DNA of 64,000 nt from Citrobacter farmeri. Its GTDB lineage: Bacteria; Pseudomonadota; Gammaproteobacteria; Enterobacterales; Enterobacteriaceae. Positions 27,477 to 41,466 of this stretch are shown in pieces. The stretch is from positions 2,542,001-2,606,000 of the forward strand of contig NZ_CP077291.1 in NCBI RefSeq assembly GCF_019048065.1. Reading direction: 5' to 3'. A program made the position numbers and the translations under genes. The notes beneath the pieces were generated by a model. The model did no database searches. It saw nothing but the letters and a program-made list of their open reading frames with translations, and was not told the DNA's origin. Positions within the stretch are counted from its first letter, which is position 1. Each line of letters starts with the position of its first letter.

Positions 27477-28190
27477 TTATCGATGGAGTAATTGTATTAG
27501 CTGATTTGCGGTGACAGCAGGCCACAAACCGCCCTGCATGGCACCAAAACCGAATGGCGTTACGCGGTTCAGCATCGCCTCGCTGTCGATACCGGCGATC
27601 ATTAACGATTCACAATAGGGGGAAACTTGCGTGAGTATGGCGCGCATGAACGGTTCGAAGGAGAGTTGCGTGGCCCGACGGTAGACAAAATTCCGGTCCA
27701 GTATTATGCGTTTAAATAACCCATCGAATATGGCTTTGTTGGCACTTTCCCCTGCGCCAAAATTGGCCAGTACCAGCGGAAAACGTTCGGCCAGCGCATT
27801 TAGCGTATTATTCTCTTTTCCGTCAGCCAGTTCGGGAAAATTCTCATTAATCATCAGTTCCAGAAATGAAAATCGTTTAACGGCAGAAACGCGCTCACTG
27901 TTCATTAATAATAACGGCACAACTGCCGGGGTTATATAAATCCAGGCGATCAGTTTATGCTGAATAAAAAAATGCTGGCACGTTTCGAGCAAGGTCAGTT
28001 TTTCGATAAATAGCTGGCACTGCTCTTCGGGTGAGAGTCGCGGAAGCGCCAGTTCCGTTGGGATGCGAACCTTGCCATCATCACTGACAAAGTTTGCGAT
28101 GATGCTTAAGCCGATAAGTTTCTGTTGTACATTCCGGGCGGGCTGAAAATAGAGTTCAGAATGATACATATTATCCAGTGAAATATTCAT
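27477..28190 (-). CDS. ydiV: EAL-like anti-FlhDC factor YdiV
   Basis: 237 residues with a degenerate EAL fold: the catalytic glutamate and metal ligands are not seen, as in E. coli and Salmonella YdiV. It is expected to bind FlhD4C2 and block or degrade the flagellar master regulator under poor nutrition. The ATG at 28190 gives 237 residues, the same as Salmonella. The ribosome site is weak (a GGGG seven bases before), so translation may be low. Sequence is close to Salmonella YdiV. Confidence 0.88.
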   Translation of the reverse strand: MNISLDNMYHSELYFQPARNVQQKLIGLSIIANFVSDDGKVRIPTELALPRLSPEEQCQLFIEKLTLLETCQHFFIQHKLIAWIYITPAVVPLLLMNSERVSAVKRFSFLELMINENFPELADGKENNTLNALAERFPLVLANFGAGESANKAIFDGLFKRIILDRNFVYRRATQLSFEPFMRAILTQVSPYCESLMIAGIDSEAMLNRVTPFGFGAMQGGLWPAVTANQLIQLLHR

Positions 28191-28413
28191 CACGGCAGCC
28201 CCACACACAGGGAGTGATTCGGCAACCTATTACACAGGATGTCGTCATCCATCTTTGCTAATGGCAGAGGGGAAATGTTCATGTTGTCCTTTTCACCCGG
28301 AGTTCCGGTTCCTTTGATTTCAGCTTATCCTGATTATAAACACATATCCAGTATTGTTCTTTTTACGACAATAAAAGCGAGGGACGCACTCAATCAGAAA
28401 TAACGCCCTGCGA

Positions 28414-28878
28414 CTAAATTCGTCTCGCCTGCCAAAAATTTTTCCGCCAGTAAACATTATCCAGCGACGAACGCATCACGCCACGACTGGTTGACGCATG
28501 AATAAACTGACCGTTGGTATCATAAATACCCACATGTAAACCGCTCTCCCCGGATCCTGTTTTGAAAAACACCAGATCGCCGGGCAGCAATTCATCTTTA
28601 TCGATTTCCGTCCCCAGTTTTGCCTGTTGACGGGTTTCACGCGGCAATTGCAAAGAGAACTGGTCGCGCATGGTCATTAACACAAAGCCGGAACAGTCCA
28701 CGCCACCGCGACTCATGCCGCCGTAACGATAAGGTGTGCCGCGCCAGGTCTGGAGTTGATCATTTAATCCGGCAATAACGGTAATGGAATCAGAGAGCCG
28801 GGCATTAGGCGGCGGCGCTCGGTGGCTACTACATCCTGCCAACAACAGTGCTGTGCAAAAAAGAAACCAGAAACGCAT
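28414..28878 (-). CDS. nlpC: NlpC/P60 lipoprotein
   Basis: 154 residues. A lipoprotein signal peptide ends LLLAGC with the acylated Cys at 16. The NlpC/P60 cysteine peptidase domain shows DCSGF (Cys62), HVGIYD and a later His. It probably cleaves cell-wall peptides, but the E. coli protein has no assigned substrate. Monocistronic; the btuD operon is upstream on the same strand. Confidence 0.93.
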   Translation of the reverse strand: MRFWFLFCTALLLAGCSSHRAPPPNARLSDSITVIAGLNDQLQTWRGTPYRYGGMSRGGVDCSGFVLMTMRDQFSLQLPRETRQQAKLGTEIDKDELLPGDLVFFKTGSGESGLHVGIYDTNGQFIHASTSRGVMRSSLDNVYWRKNFWQARRI

Positions 28879-28955
28879 TCAGGCGAATCCTCTGTTTTTC
28901 TATTCTTCACCCCATATAGCGGGTATTTACGCGGTTTTTCAAGAAACCATTTCGT

Positions 28956-29705
28956 TTAAGTGGTTGATATAACCATTCTGTGACCTTCGATGTCAAGACA
29001 CCGAAAGTGCAGTCCATAGGCTTGTGTTAAATGCGCCGGTGTTAGCACCTCATCACGCGGACCGCTGGCGAGCAGCCTTCCCTGTTTGAGCAACCATGCC
29101 CGATGCGCGTGACGCAAGGTATGATTCAGATCGTGGCTACTCATCACAATGGCAATCCCCTGTTGACACAGGCGATTCAGAATACGATCCAGCGCGTTTT
29201 GCTGCGCAACATCAAGGCTGTTCATGGGTTCGTCGAGTAGCAACAACTGCCCCTGCGGATTGGTTTCTGGTGCAATTTGCAGGATCACGGCGGCAAGGCG
29301 TACACGCTGCCATTCACCGCCCGAGAGTTCCTTCGCATTACGCCCGAGCTTGTCCGCCAGCCCCAGCGACTCGGCCACCGCAGTAAGCTGGTCCGTCCGC
29401 GTGTTGTCGGCCTGATGCAGCGTCAGAAAGTGCCATACCGGCATCGCGAAAGGCGGATTCTGCTGTTGCGCCAGATAAGCGCGATGCCGGGCCAGTTTGG
29501 CGGCGGGCCACGACGCCAGTTCCGTACCGGAGAAAGCGATCGTTCCCGCTCCGCTGGTTAGCCCAGCCATCCGCGCCAGCAGTGTACTTTTCCCGGCACC
29601 GTTCGGCCCTACCAGATGCAGGATCTCCCCTGCGCGGACCTCTCCACAAAGAGGCCCCAGCCGCGGGATATCGGCAACATCCTGTAACTGCATCAGTAAT
29701 GACAT
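28956..29705 (-). CDS. btuD: Vitamin B12 ABC transporter ATPase BtuD
   Basis: 249 residues, an ABC ATPase for vitamin B12 import. Walker [10 protein letters not shown] is at 33-41, the signature LSGGEWQ at 127-133 and Walker B LLLLDEP at 154-160, followed by a switch His. It pairs with BtuC; the periplasmic BtuF is encoded elsewhere. It starts at the last base of the btuE stop codon. Confidence 0.96.
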   Translation of the reverse strand: MSLLMQLQDVADIPRLGPLCGEVRAGEILHLVGPNGAGKSTLLARMAGLTSGAGTIAFSGTELASWPAAKLARHRAYLAQQQNPPFAMPVWHFLTLHQADNTRTDQLTAVAESLGLADKLGRNAKELSGGEWQRVRLAAVILQIAPETNPQGQLLLLDEPMNSLDVAQQNALDRILNRLCQQGIAIVMSSHDLNHTLRHAHRAWLLKQGRLLASGPRDEVLTPAHLTQAYGLHFRCLDIEGHRMVISTT

Positions 29706-30256
29706 TATTTAGCCAGCGCCAGTTTGATACTTTCCATGACGATGGGATCTTCCGGCGTCATATCCGGTGAAAAACGCTGAACAACCTTGCCATCGCGCCC
29801 CACAAGGAACTTCTCGAAGTTCCACAGGATATCGTCCGGCTTGAGCGGCGCACGCCCTTTGCTGGCCATGCGCTCATAGAAGCCGCTCCCTTCAGGGGCC
29901 ACTGCCGTCGGTGCAGCGTCAATCAGCTTCTGGTACAGCGGATGACGCCCGTCCCCATTCACCTCAATCTTGCTGAACATCGGGAAGGTCACGCCCCAGG
30001 TGGTCGCACAGTAAGTTTTAATCTCATCCTCGCTGCCAGGTTCCTGTCCAAGAAACTGATTGCAGGGAAAGCCCAGCACGGTGAAGCCACGATCGGCCCA
30101 CGCCTTCTGAATATTTTCCAGTTGCTCATACTGCGGGGTGAGACCGCATTTTGACGCCACGTTCACCACCAGCAGCACATTGCCCGCATACTTATCGAGG
30201 GTCGTGACCTCGCCATCAATCGTCGTCACTTCAGTGTTCAGAATTGAGTCTTGCAT
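29705..30256 (-). CDS. btuE: Thioredoxin/glutathione peroxidase BtuE
   Basis: 183 residues of the glutathione peroxidase family with the catalytic Cys37 ([13 protein letters not shown]) and the [14 protein letters not shown] and [12 protein letters not shown] motifs. It reduces peroxides using thioredoxin or glutathione and is not needed for B12 transport despite its place. It lies between btuC and btuD, overlapping btuD by one base. Confidence 0.94.
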   Translation of the reverse strand: MQDSILNTEVTTIDGEVTTLDKYAGNVLLVVNVASKCGLTPQYEQLENIQKAWADRGFTVLGFPCNQFLGQEPGSEDEIKTYCATTWGVTFPMFSKIEVNGDGRHPLYQKLIDAAPTAVAPEGSGFYERMASKGRAPLKPDDILWNFEKFLVGRDGKVVQRFSPDMTPEDPIVMESIKLALAK

Positions 30257-30319
30257 AGCCTCTCCAGGATCGTGAGTGATTCAAATACCAGCTTCTAATC
30301 ATAGACCGTCTTGTTGTAC

Positions 30320-31300
30320 CTAACGCCCAGCTTTGAGTAATAGCCAGATAAAGACCGGAGCCCCGAGCGTCGCGGTGACCACACCAATCGGCAATTCCGC
30401 AGAAGCCAGCGCAAGGCGAGCCACCACATCCGCCAGCAGCAGCGCAATGGCACCCGCCAGCGCGCAGGCTGGCAACAGGACGCGATGGTCCGTTAAGCCG
30501 CACAGGCGTAAAATATGGGGGATCACCAGACCAATAAAACCAATGGCTCCCGCCAGCGCCACGCTTACCCCAACCATCCAGCCGGTCGCTACCACCAACA
30601 GATTACGCCAGAACCACAGAGGAAGTCCCAGTTGTCGGGCAGACGTTTCCCCCAGCGACAGCATGTTCATCGCTTGCGACTGACAGCAGATCCACACCAG
30701 CACCGGAATCAGGGCCAGCATCAGCCAGGCCTGCTCCCAATTGACGCCACCGAATCCGCCCATCATCCAGTACATCAACTGGCGCAAATCAAATGAGGTT
30801 GAAAAATAGATGGCCCAGGTCATCAGGGCGCTACAGATAATCCCCAGCGCCACCCCGGCAAGCAGCAGGCGACTGGTCGAAAGATGACGGCGGGCAAAAC
30901 GCAGGAGGATCAGGGTAATGACCAGCGCGCCGGCAATCGCACACAGTCCGAGCGCCCAGTGTGGAAGCACGCCCTTCCCCAACAATACTGCGGCAATCAG
31001 CCCCACGCCCGCACCGTTGGAAACACCCAACAGGCCAGGCTCGGCGAGGGGGTTTTCAAACAGTGCCTGCATCACTGCGCCGGACAGGGCCAGCGCCGCC
31101 CCCACCAGCAGAACGGCCAGCGCGCGTGGAAGGCGAATTTGCCAGACAAAAAGTTCGCCACGCGGCGTCAGCCAGTCAGCAGGCAATATCCACTGTTCTC
31201 CAGCGCACAGGCTTAACAGCAGCGTCAGTAGCATCAGTACCGACAGGCTCAGGATCCAGCGCACATGTTGTCGCTGTTGTTGACGGGCAAAAGTCAGCAT
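30320..31300 (-). CDS. btuC: Vitamin B12 ABC transporter permease BtuC
   Basis: 326 residues, ten hydrophobic segments, FecCD family. The segments [25 protein letters not shown] (about 79-103) and [13 protein letters not shown] (about 246-258), which contacts BtuD, are present. It heads the btuCED group. Confidence 0.95.
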   Translation of the reverse strand: MLTFARQQQRQHVRWILSLSVLMLLTLLLSLCAGEQWILPADWLTPRGELFVWQIRLPRALAVLLVGAALALSGAVMQALFENPLAEPGLLGVSNGAGVGLIAAVLLGKGVLPHWALGLCAIAGALVITLILLRFARRHLSTSRLLLAGVALGIICSALMTWAIYFSTSFDLRQLMYWMMGGFGGVNWEQAWLMLALIPVLVWICCQSQAMNMLSLGETSARQLGLPLWFWRNLLVVATGWMVGVSVALAGAIGFIGLVIPHILRLCGLTDHRVLLPACALAGAIALLLADVVARLALASAELPIGVVTATLGAPVFIWLLLKAGR

Positions 31301-31362
31301 GATTTCCGTTCAACTGAAAAAGATGTCATTGATTCTACGGTGCGATATCACCACAGAAAAGA

Positions 31363-31388
31363 AAAAAGGCCGCAAAAGCGGCCTTTTT
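31363..31388 (-). terminator. Terminator of ihfA
   Basis: AAAAGGCCGC-AAAA-GCGGCCTTTTT, perfect stem with T run on the minus strand, 13 bases after the ihfA stop. Confidence 0.9.
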
Positions 31389-31400
31389 AATTAGATCTGA

Positions 31401-31700
31401 TTACTCATCTTTGGGCGAAGCGTTTTCGACTCGGCTCTTTAACTTCTGTCCGGGTCTGAAGGTCACCACGCGCCGTGCTGTAATGGGAATATCTTCGCCC
31501 GTTTTCGGGTTACGTCCCGGGCGTTGATTCTTATCACGCAGATCGAAGTTACCAAAACCAGAGAGTTTTACCTGCTCACCGTTTTCCAGAGCACGACGGA
31601 TCTCTTCGAAAAACAGTTCGACCAGTTCTTTGGCATCCCGCTTGCTAAGCCCAAGCTTATCAAACAGATATTCTGACATTTCAGCTTTTGTAAGCGCCAT
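31401..31700 (-). CDS. ihfA: Integration host factor alpha subunit
   Basis: 99 residues of the HU/IHF family: [19 protein letters not shown], then the DNA-binding arm [14 protein letters not shown] with the intercalating proline near 65. It forms the IHF heterodimer with IhfB, a DNA-bending protein. It begins four bases after pheT, the usual phe-himA arrangement, so it is in the pheST operon and also has its own promoter in E. coli. Confidence 0.98.
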
Positions 31701-31704
31701 AGGT

Positions 31705-35184
<3,480 letters not shown>

Positions 35185-35227
35185 GCGCTGTTTTTCGTTT
35201 CTTCTTTCACGCGCCAGCCTCCCGAAG

Positions 35228-35272
35228 TCAGGTGCTAAAGTAAAAAAAGAAGCGGAAAATAGCAGCATTCAT
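35228..35272 (-). CDS. pheM: Phe operon leader peptide PheM
   Basis: 14 codons encoding [14 protein letters not shown], with five Phe residues in 14, three of them consecutive. When charged Phe-tRNA is short the ribosome stalls here, which stops the attenuator at 35155-35184 from forming. The peptide is the same as in E. coli. Confidence 0.95.
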
Positions 35273-35310
35273 GCTTGCGTTACCTTGTGTGGTAAAACCG
35301 AAGAACCTTT

Positions 35311-35339
35311 ATTGAAAAGGGTTACGGATAAATTGTCAA
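35311..35339 (-). promoter_or_regulatory. Promoter of pheM-pheST
   Basis: On the minus strand TTGACA (35334-35339), a 17-base spacer and TTCAAT (35311-35316), giving a start about 30 bases before pheM. Confidence 0.75.
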
Positions 35340-35360
35340 CTCATTGACAGTACAACAAAT

Positions 35361-35389
35361 AAAAGAGAGGGAGCCAGGCTCCCTCTTTT
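35361..35389 (-). terminator. Terminator after rplT
   Basis: AGAGGGAGCC/GGCTCCCTCT stem followed by TTTTA on the minus strand, eight bases past the rplT stop. Confidence 0.85.
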
Positions 35390-35396
35390 CACTGGC

Positions 35397-35792
<396 letters not shown>

Positions 35793-35847
35793 TCACCACG
35801 GTGAAATCGGTTGGGCATAAAAAAGTTAAAAAATAATCGTTAACGGC

Positions 35848-36069
<222 letters not shown>

Positions 36070-36141
36070 TTAATAAACGAAACCCAGGCGAACAAAACCT
36101 GTGAAGCCCAAAGGCTCCACAGGAAATGCTACTTGAAGGCC

Positions 36142-36687
<546 letters not shown>

Positions 36688-38616
36688 TTATTCCTCCAGT
36701 TGTTGAAGACTGCGGCTGCGAATCTCTTGTTGCAGCTTCTCAATCACTTCACTTACGTCCAGGCTGCCCAGGTCTTTCCCGCGGCGAGTGCGAACGGCAA
36801 CTTTGCCTGCTTCCACTTCTTTATCACCACAGACCAACATATAAGGGACACGACGTAATGTGTGCTCGCGGATTTTAAAGCCTATCTTCTCATTTCTCAA
36901 GTCTGCTTTTACACGAATGCCCGCATTTTGTAGTTTCTGCGTCAATTCGTTAACGTATTCAGACTGTGAATCGGTAATGTTCATCACCACTACCTGAACC
37001 GGCGCAAGCCAGGTCGGGAAGAAGCCAGCGAACTCTTCAGTCAGGATACCGATGAAACGTTCCATAGACCCAAGAATTGCGCGGTGAATCATTACCGGTA
37101 CCTGACGCTCGTTGTTTTCACCCACATACGAGGCGCTCAGACGAGACGGCAGAGAGAAGTCCAGCTGTACAGTACCGCACTGCCATGCGCGATCGAGGCA
37201 GTCATACAGGGTAAATTCAATTTTCGGACCGTAGAACGCGCCTTCACCCAGTTGATATTCAAACGGGATATTGTTTTCTTCCAGCGCAACGGCCAGGTCC
37301 GCCTCAGCACGATCCCACATTTCATCGCTACCGATACGTTTTTCGGGACGAGTGGAAAGTTTGACGACGATTTTCTCGAAGCCAAATGTGCTGTACATAT
37401 CGTAGACCATACGGATGCACGCGTTAACTTCATCGCGGATTTGCTCTTCAGTACAGAAGATATGCGCATCATCCTGGGTGAAGCCACGTACGCGCATCAA
37501 ACCATGCAGCGCACCTGACGGTTCGTTACGGTGGCAACTACCAAACTCTGCCATACGCAGCGGCAGATCGCGGTAGGATTTCAGGCCCTGATTAAAGATC
37601 TGCACGTGACCCGGACAGTTCATCGGCTTGATGCAGTATTCACGGTTCTCAGAAGAGGTGGTGAACATGGCATCTTTGTAGTTGTCCCAGTGCCCGGTTT
37701 TTTCCCACAGCACACGGTCCATCATGAACGGCCCCTTCACTTCCTGATACTGATACTCTTTGAGCTTGGAGCGCACAAAGACTTCCAGTTCACGGAAGAT
37801 AGTCCAGCCGTCGTTATGCCAGAACACCATACCCGGCGCTTCTTCCTGCATGTGATACAGGTCAAGCTGCTTACCGATTTTACGGTGGTCGCGTTTTGCC
37901 GCTTCTTCCAGACGTTGCAGATAAGCACTGAGAGCTTTCTTATCTGCCCATGCCGTTCCGTAGATACGCTGCAACATCTTGTTGTCGCTGTCGCCACGCC
38001 AGTACGCACCTGCAGTTTTCATCAGTTTAAAGTGATGGCAGAAGCGCATATTCGGCACGTGCGGACCACGGCACATATCGACATACTCTTCATGATGATA
38101 CAAACCGGGTTTGTCATCATGGGCAATGTTTTCATCAAGAATGGAGACTTTATAAATCTCGCCACGTTTCACGAAGGTTTCACGCGCTTCGTGCCAGCTG
38201 ACTTTCTTCTTAATGACGTCGTAATTTTTCTCAGCGAGCTCGTGCATCCGCTTCTCGAGCGCATCGATATCTTCCTGGGTCAACGTACGGTCAAGGTCCA
38301 CATCATAGTAGAAACCGTTGTCGACAACCGGCCCGATAGCCATCTTGGTATTCGGCCAAAGTTGTTTGATCGCATGACCTAACAGGTGCGCACAGGAGTG
38401 ACGAATGATCTCCAGCCCTTCTTCATCTTTTGCGGTGATGATAGAGAGCGTCGCATCATTTTCGATCAGGTCGGAAGCATCAACCAGCTCGCCATTAACG
38501 CGGCCAGCAATAGTGGCTTTCGCCAGACCAGGACCAATGTCCAGTGCAACATCCATGGGGCTTACAGCGTGGTCGTAATGGCGTTGACTGCCATCAGGAA
38601 GAGTAATAACAGGCAT
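36688..38616 (-). CDS. thrS: Threonyl-tRNA synthetase
   Basis: 642 residues: N-terminal TGS domain, editing domain with [10 protein letters not shown] (His73/77), class II core with Zn ligands ([10 protein letters not shown], Cys334 region; His385; His511) and C-terminal anticodon domain ([14 protein letters not shown]). It charges Thr and edits Ser. It binds the operator upstream (38638-38658), which mimics the tRNA anticodon arm, to repress its own translation. Confidence 0.98.
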   Translation of the reverse strand: MPVITLPDGSQRHYDHAVSPMDVALDIGPGLAKATIAGRVNGELVDASDLIENDATLSIITAKDEEGLEIIRHSCAHLLGHAIKQLWPNTKMAIGPVVDNGFYYDVDLDRTLTQEDIDALEKRMHELAEKNYDVIKKKVSWHEARETFVKRGEIYKVSILDENIAHDDKPGLYHHEEYVDMCRGPHVPNMRFCHHFKLMKTAGAYWRGDSDNKMLQRIYGTAWADKKALSAYLQRLEEAAKRDHRKIGKQLDLYHMQEEAPGMVFWHNDGWTIFRELEVFVRSKLKEYQYQEVKGPFMMDRVLWEKTGHWDNYKDAMFTTSSENREYCIKPMNCPGHVQIFNQGLKSYRDLPLRMAEFGSCHRNEPSGALHGLMRVRGFTQDDAHIFCTEEQIRDEVNACIRMVYDMYSTFGFEKIVVKLSTRPEKRIGSDEMWDRAEADLAVALEENNIPFEYQLGEGAFYGPKIEFTLYDCLDRAWQCGTVQLDFSLPSRLSASYVGENNERQVPVMIHRAILGSMERFIGILTEEFAGFFPTWLAPVQVVVMNITDSQSEYVNELTQKLQNAGIRVKADLRNEKIGFKIREHTLRRVPYMLVCGDKEVEAGKVAVRTRRGKDLGSLDVSEVIEKLQQEIRSRSLQQLEE

Positions 38617-38637
38617 GTTATGTCCTTATTTGCAGTG

Positions 38638-38658
38638 GTGACCCATACGCAAGATCAC
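38638..38658 (-). promoter_or_regulatory. thrS translational operator, anticodon-like hairpin
   Basis: On the minus strand GTGATCTTGCGTATGGGTCAC, a stem whose loop carries CGU as in the anticodon of tRNA-Thr, 22 bases before the thrS ATG. This is the E. coli thrS operator domain 2, where ThrS binds and blocks ribosome entry. Confidence 0.85.
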
Positions 38659-38793
38659 ATACAAAGAGAAAATTTGTTTGTTTACAGTAAGTTGTGAAGC
38701 CATCTAACCAACAATTGCTAAATTGGCACACAATCTGGGACACATCCGCTCCCGCTACGCGAGTGCGGTAATGTGGTCGAACGATGGTAACAC

Positions 38794-38820
38794 TAAAAAA
38801 AGGGAGAATGCACCCTTCTG
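38794..38820 (-). terminator. Orphan terminator-like hairpin
   Basis: AAGGG-TGCATTCT-CCCTT followed by TTTTT on the minus strand, upstream of the thrS promoter. No gene on the minus strand ends here, so it may be a relic or end an unseen short transcript. Confidence 0.45.
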
Positions 38821-38981
38821 TTTTATATTGTGCTGGATCATGACGTTAGCAGGCGCTTTTCGCCTCTGAGACAGAACAATAGCTCAGCGTTTCCAGCCAC
38901 ATTACTGGCGGATTGGTACAATACCGTTTGCATTGTCAAACGTAAGATCCGGTTTCCGATAACGAAACAGGATAGCGTGAC

Positions 38982-39293
38982 ATGAGCGATATTTTAAAAG
39001 CTGCATTTATATTTGTTGCACCTAACGCGGTTGCTGAAACCCATAACAACTGGGTAAAAACCGAACAGGTGCAGGTTAAAACGATCGCGGTGAAAGATTA
39101 CCAGCAGGCGGGTAAACTCCTGGATGCACTCTATGATGAAGGGATCCGGGCGATTGAATTGTGCGCGGGTTTCGGCCATCTTGGTGTTGCACATATGGTA
39201 AAAGCGGCAGCAGGCAGAATGCACGTAGGCGTCGTTCGCTTTGACCTTCATCCTGGACTGGAAAACCGGAGTGGCGACAGTCTGTTTGAGTAA
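38982..39293 (+). CDS. DUF6506 family protein
   Basis: 103 residues with no signal peptide or membrane helix. It starts MSDILKAAFIFVAPNAVAETH and continues with a small alpha/beta fold (GIRAIELCAGFGHLGVAHMVKAAAGRMHVGVVRFD), which I match to DUF6506, a family of unknown function. The ELCAGFGHLGV turn may be a binding site. Twenty-seven bases later an AraC regulator follows on the same strand. K-12 lacks both here. Confidence 0.7.
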   Translation: MSDILKAAFIFVAPNAVAETHNNWVKTEQVQVKTIAVKDYQQAGKLLDALYDEGIRAIELCAGFGHLGVAHMVKAAAGRMHVGVVRFDLHPGLENRSGDSLFE

Positions 39294-39320
39294 GGTACAA
39301 CATCTGAGGTAAACAGCAGC

Positions 39321-40139
39321 ATGCAACGACGCAGCACGCCCAGTCCGGCGCTGGCTGACTGGATAGCCCATTTCTGGTGCTGGCAAATGACGGCGGGGAC
39401 GCCCTTACCCACGCTCTTTCCCGGTACCGGGGGCGAACTGCTGCTCAACCTGGGCGATCCTCTGCGCATTGTGCCGATCCCCCTGGACAGCCAACAGCCC
39501 CCCAATTGTCTCATTCTCCCAAAGGGTGAGGCTGTCCTGCTTCGCCCACGTAAGTCCAGAATGACATTCACCCCCCAGGGAGAAATCGATTTACTGTCGA
39601 TCCGACTGCGTTCTGCAACCTGCTTTCCTCTCCTGGGTATCGCAATGGATGAACTGGATGACGTTCCCGTGTCCTTCACCGATCTGGGTCTATGCTGTGC
39701 TATTCCGGAATTGATTAACTTACCGTATGAGATGCGCATCAGTCGGTTAGAACGCTGGCTGCTGGCTATTGTTGACCGTTGCCATCTGATGAACACCGAT
39801 CTCATACAGGCGGTCAATCGGTTGTATTACGGAGATTCTTTCTCGACAATCCGTAGCCAGTTGGGGATGAGTGAGCGGACGATACTACGACGCGTTCATC
39901 AATTTACTGGCGTTGATGTGCGCTATTTCTGCCGCACAGCCCGATTTCAGAGAACGCTGCGCCAGCTACTGGCAGAAGGCGATGTTCTGAATAGCGCGCT
40001 CAACCACGGCTATTGCGATCAAGCACATTTCATCAAAACGTGTCGACTCTATACTGACCTGACGCCGACTGAACTTTTGAAACGTCAGTACCGGCAGCTC
40101 AATTACTATACCAACACGCTTGTCGGATGCGTGCCGTAA
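39321..40139 (+). CDS. AraC-family regulator with DUF6597 N-terminal domain
   Basis: 272 residues. N-terminal part (SPALADWIAHFWCWQ...LPTLFPGTGGELLLNLGDP) is the DUF6597 sensing domain seen in a subset of AraC regulators; the C-terminal part has the two helix-turn-helix motifs (SFSTIRSQLGMSERTILRRVHQFTG and DVLNSALNHGYCDQAHFIKTCRLYTDLTP). It is probably an activator of its neighbour or of itself. The effector and targets are unknown. Confidence 0.82.
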   Translation: MQRRSTPSPALADWIAHFWCWQMTAGTPLPTLFPGTGGELLLNLGDPLRIVPIPLDSQQPPNCLILPKGEAVLLRPRKSRMTFTPQGEIDLLSIRLRSATCFPLLGIAMDELDDVPVSFTDLGLCCAIPELINLPYEMRISRLERWLLAIVDRCHLMNTDLIQAVNRLYYGDSFSTIRSQLGMSERTILRRVHQFTGVDVRYFCRTARFQRTLRQLLAEGDVLNSALNHGYCDQAHFIKTCRLYTDLTPTELLKRQYRQLNYYTNTLVGCVP

Positions 40140-40251
40140 CCCTCCCATTTTCCTTCCTCGTTGAACGATGCAAGATGCATATCCTTTCACTGACTGGCTG
40201 ACAGTTTTGTTACACTAGGATTAACCGTCTGAAACCGACAGGAAATAAATG

Positions 40252-40359
40252 ATGCCATCAAATCGCTTCGCCAAAAAACACTGGAAAATGGTGGTCGTTC
40301 TGATCGTCATTTGTGGTGCAATGTTATTGCTACGCTGGGCGGCAATGATTTGGGGATAG
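40252..40359 (+). CDS. yniD: YniD, 35-residue membrane protein
   Basis: 35 codons; a basic N-terminus (MPSNRFAKKHWK) is followed by one hydrophobic helix (MVVVLIVICGAMLLLRWAAM) and the end IWG, near-identical to E. coli YniD. It is an inner-membrane small protein of unknown role. The ATG at 40252 (second of ATGATG) follows AGGAAAT and gives the known length of 35. Confidence 0.9.
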   Translation: MPSNRFAKKHWKMVVVLIVICGAMLLLRWAAMIWG

Positions 40360-40385
40360 TTGCGAATCGTCATCAGACACCGCAA

Positions 40386-40416
40386 TAAAAAAGCCAGACT
40401 GGGGAACAGTCTGGCC
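40386..40416 (-). terminator. Terminator after ydiY
   Basis: GCCAGACTG-TTCCC-CAGTCTGGC with a TTTTTT run on the minus strand. Confidence 0.85.
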
Positions 40417-40421
40417 TCAGC

Positions 40422-41180
40422 TTACATCCGGTAGCCCAGAGAAACGGTTGTGCGTCTATCCGTGTGCTCCGGCGCCGTCTCCGGCGGTTCGGAGTTCCAC
40501 GTCACGTTATAGGCCACTTTCAGGCCAAAGTGCTCATTGATTGCCACATTCAGCGCCGTCTCGGAGTTCAGGGTTGTATCTTCAGCACCGAACACCGACA
40601 CGCCTTGCGTAAATTTGGTGTTGTCGGAGATCTGCCATGCATACGCGCCAGAGGCATAGCCCAGCGGCTGGGTTTCCGTCTTGCCATCCGTATGTTCGTC
40701 GTAACGTACGCCCGGACCGAATTCAAAACGGAAACTATGTACGGGACCGTTAAGGAACTGGCGACCATAACCGGCGGTGAACACATCGCGCTCGCGGTAG
40801 CCGTTATAGCGGTCCGTCAGCCAACTGGCCTGGCCGAAAAGGTAGTCATAATCGGTCACATTGTAACGGCTACGGCCGCCAACAGCATATTTCTCTGAAG
40901 AGCGTTCATCATTGGAAGAGGTGTTGCTCGCGTTTCCCCACAGCGACCAGGCCGTTGCTTGCCCGTACCAGGTCATGGTCGTGTCCGCGGTTAAAGAAGA
41001 ACTTTTCGTGTTGCCTGACTGCGCAAGGTAACCGGCGTTGAGATTGCCTTCGAAGGGTTTCTTCGCACTTGAGGGGTCATCCATGACAGTAAAAACGGAA
41101 TCATCGGCAGTTGCATACATCGACGCAAACACGCCCCCCGCCAGCAGAACGGCAGCGGGAACTGTCTTTAAAAGCTTCAT
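40422..41180 (-). CDS. ydiY: DUF481 outer-membrane-type protein YdiY
   Basis: 252 residues with a Sec signal peptide (MKLLKTVPAAVLLAGGVFASMYATA|DD) and a DUF481 region rich in alternating aromatic strands (GQASWLTDRYNGYRERDVFTAGYGRQF) that ends in a C-terminal aromatic (LGYRM). This suggests a small outer-membrane beta-barrel. Its E. coli orthologue is acid-inducible; function unknown. Divergent from pfkB. Confidence 0.87.
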   Translation of the reverse strand: MKLLKTVPAAVLLAGGVFASMYATADDSVFTVMDDPSSAKKPFEGNLNAGYLAQSGNTKSSSLTADTTMTWYGQATAWSLWGNASNTSSNDERSSEKYAVGGRSRYNVTDYDYLFGQASWLTDRYNGYRERDVFTAGYGRQFLNGPVHSFRFEFGPGVRYDEHTDGKTETQPLGYASGAYAWQISDNTKFTQGVSVFGAEDTTLNSETALNVAINEHFGLKVAYNVTWNSEPPETAPEHTDRRTTVSLGYRM

Positions 41181-41466
41181 TTATAAAGAGTCCGTACAAC
41201 AAAAAAAGAGACCACTACGGTCCCGGAAACTTTCAGAGGGATCAATGACAAACGCCCCAGGAAAGGTAACAAATTATAAAAAGGCTCGAATAACATAGCA
41301 ATGAATTCTTATTTCATTTTTTGAATAAGAGGGCTCTCAAAACAATTAAATATTTATATATCCTTACAGCAAATAAAATAAATAAACTTTAATTAATCAT
41401 ATTGTTAATGACTTCACTTTCGCGCTATTCGGTGCCAGACTGAACACAGCCTAACAGGAGGTAACG
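41181..41466. other. Divergent ydiY/pfkB gap
   Basis: 286 bases, very AT-rich in the middle (41330-41410), carrying the two promoters. No gene or known operator is recognised. Confidence 0.45.

Larger units (their letters stand above)
38617..38981. promoter_or_regulatory. Region between thrS and the DUF6506 gene
   Basis: 365 bases holding the thrS leader and operator, its promoter, a terminator-like hairpin (38794-38820) and the promoter of the DUF6506 gene. No open reading frame is supported. Confidence 0.55.

Noticed and set aside
37531..38382. 283-codon plus-strand frame opposite thrS
   Set aside because: Antisense shadow of thrS; no ribosome site or recognisable domain.
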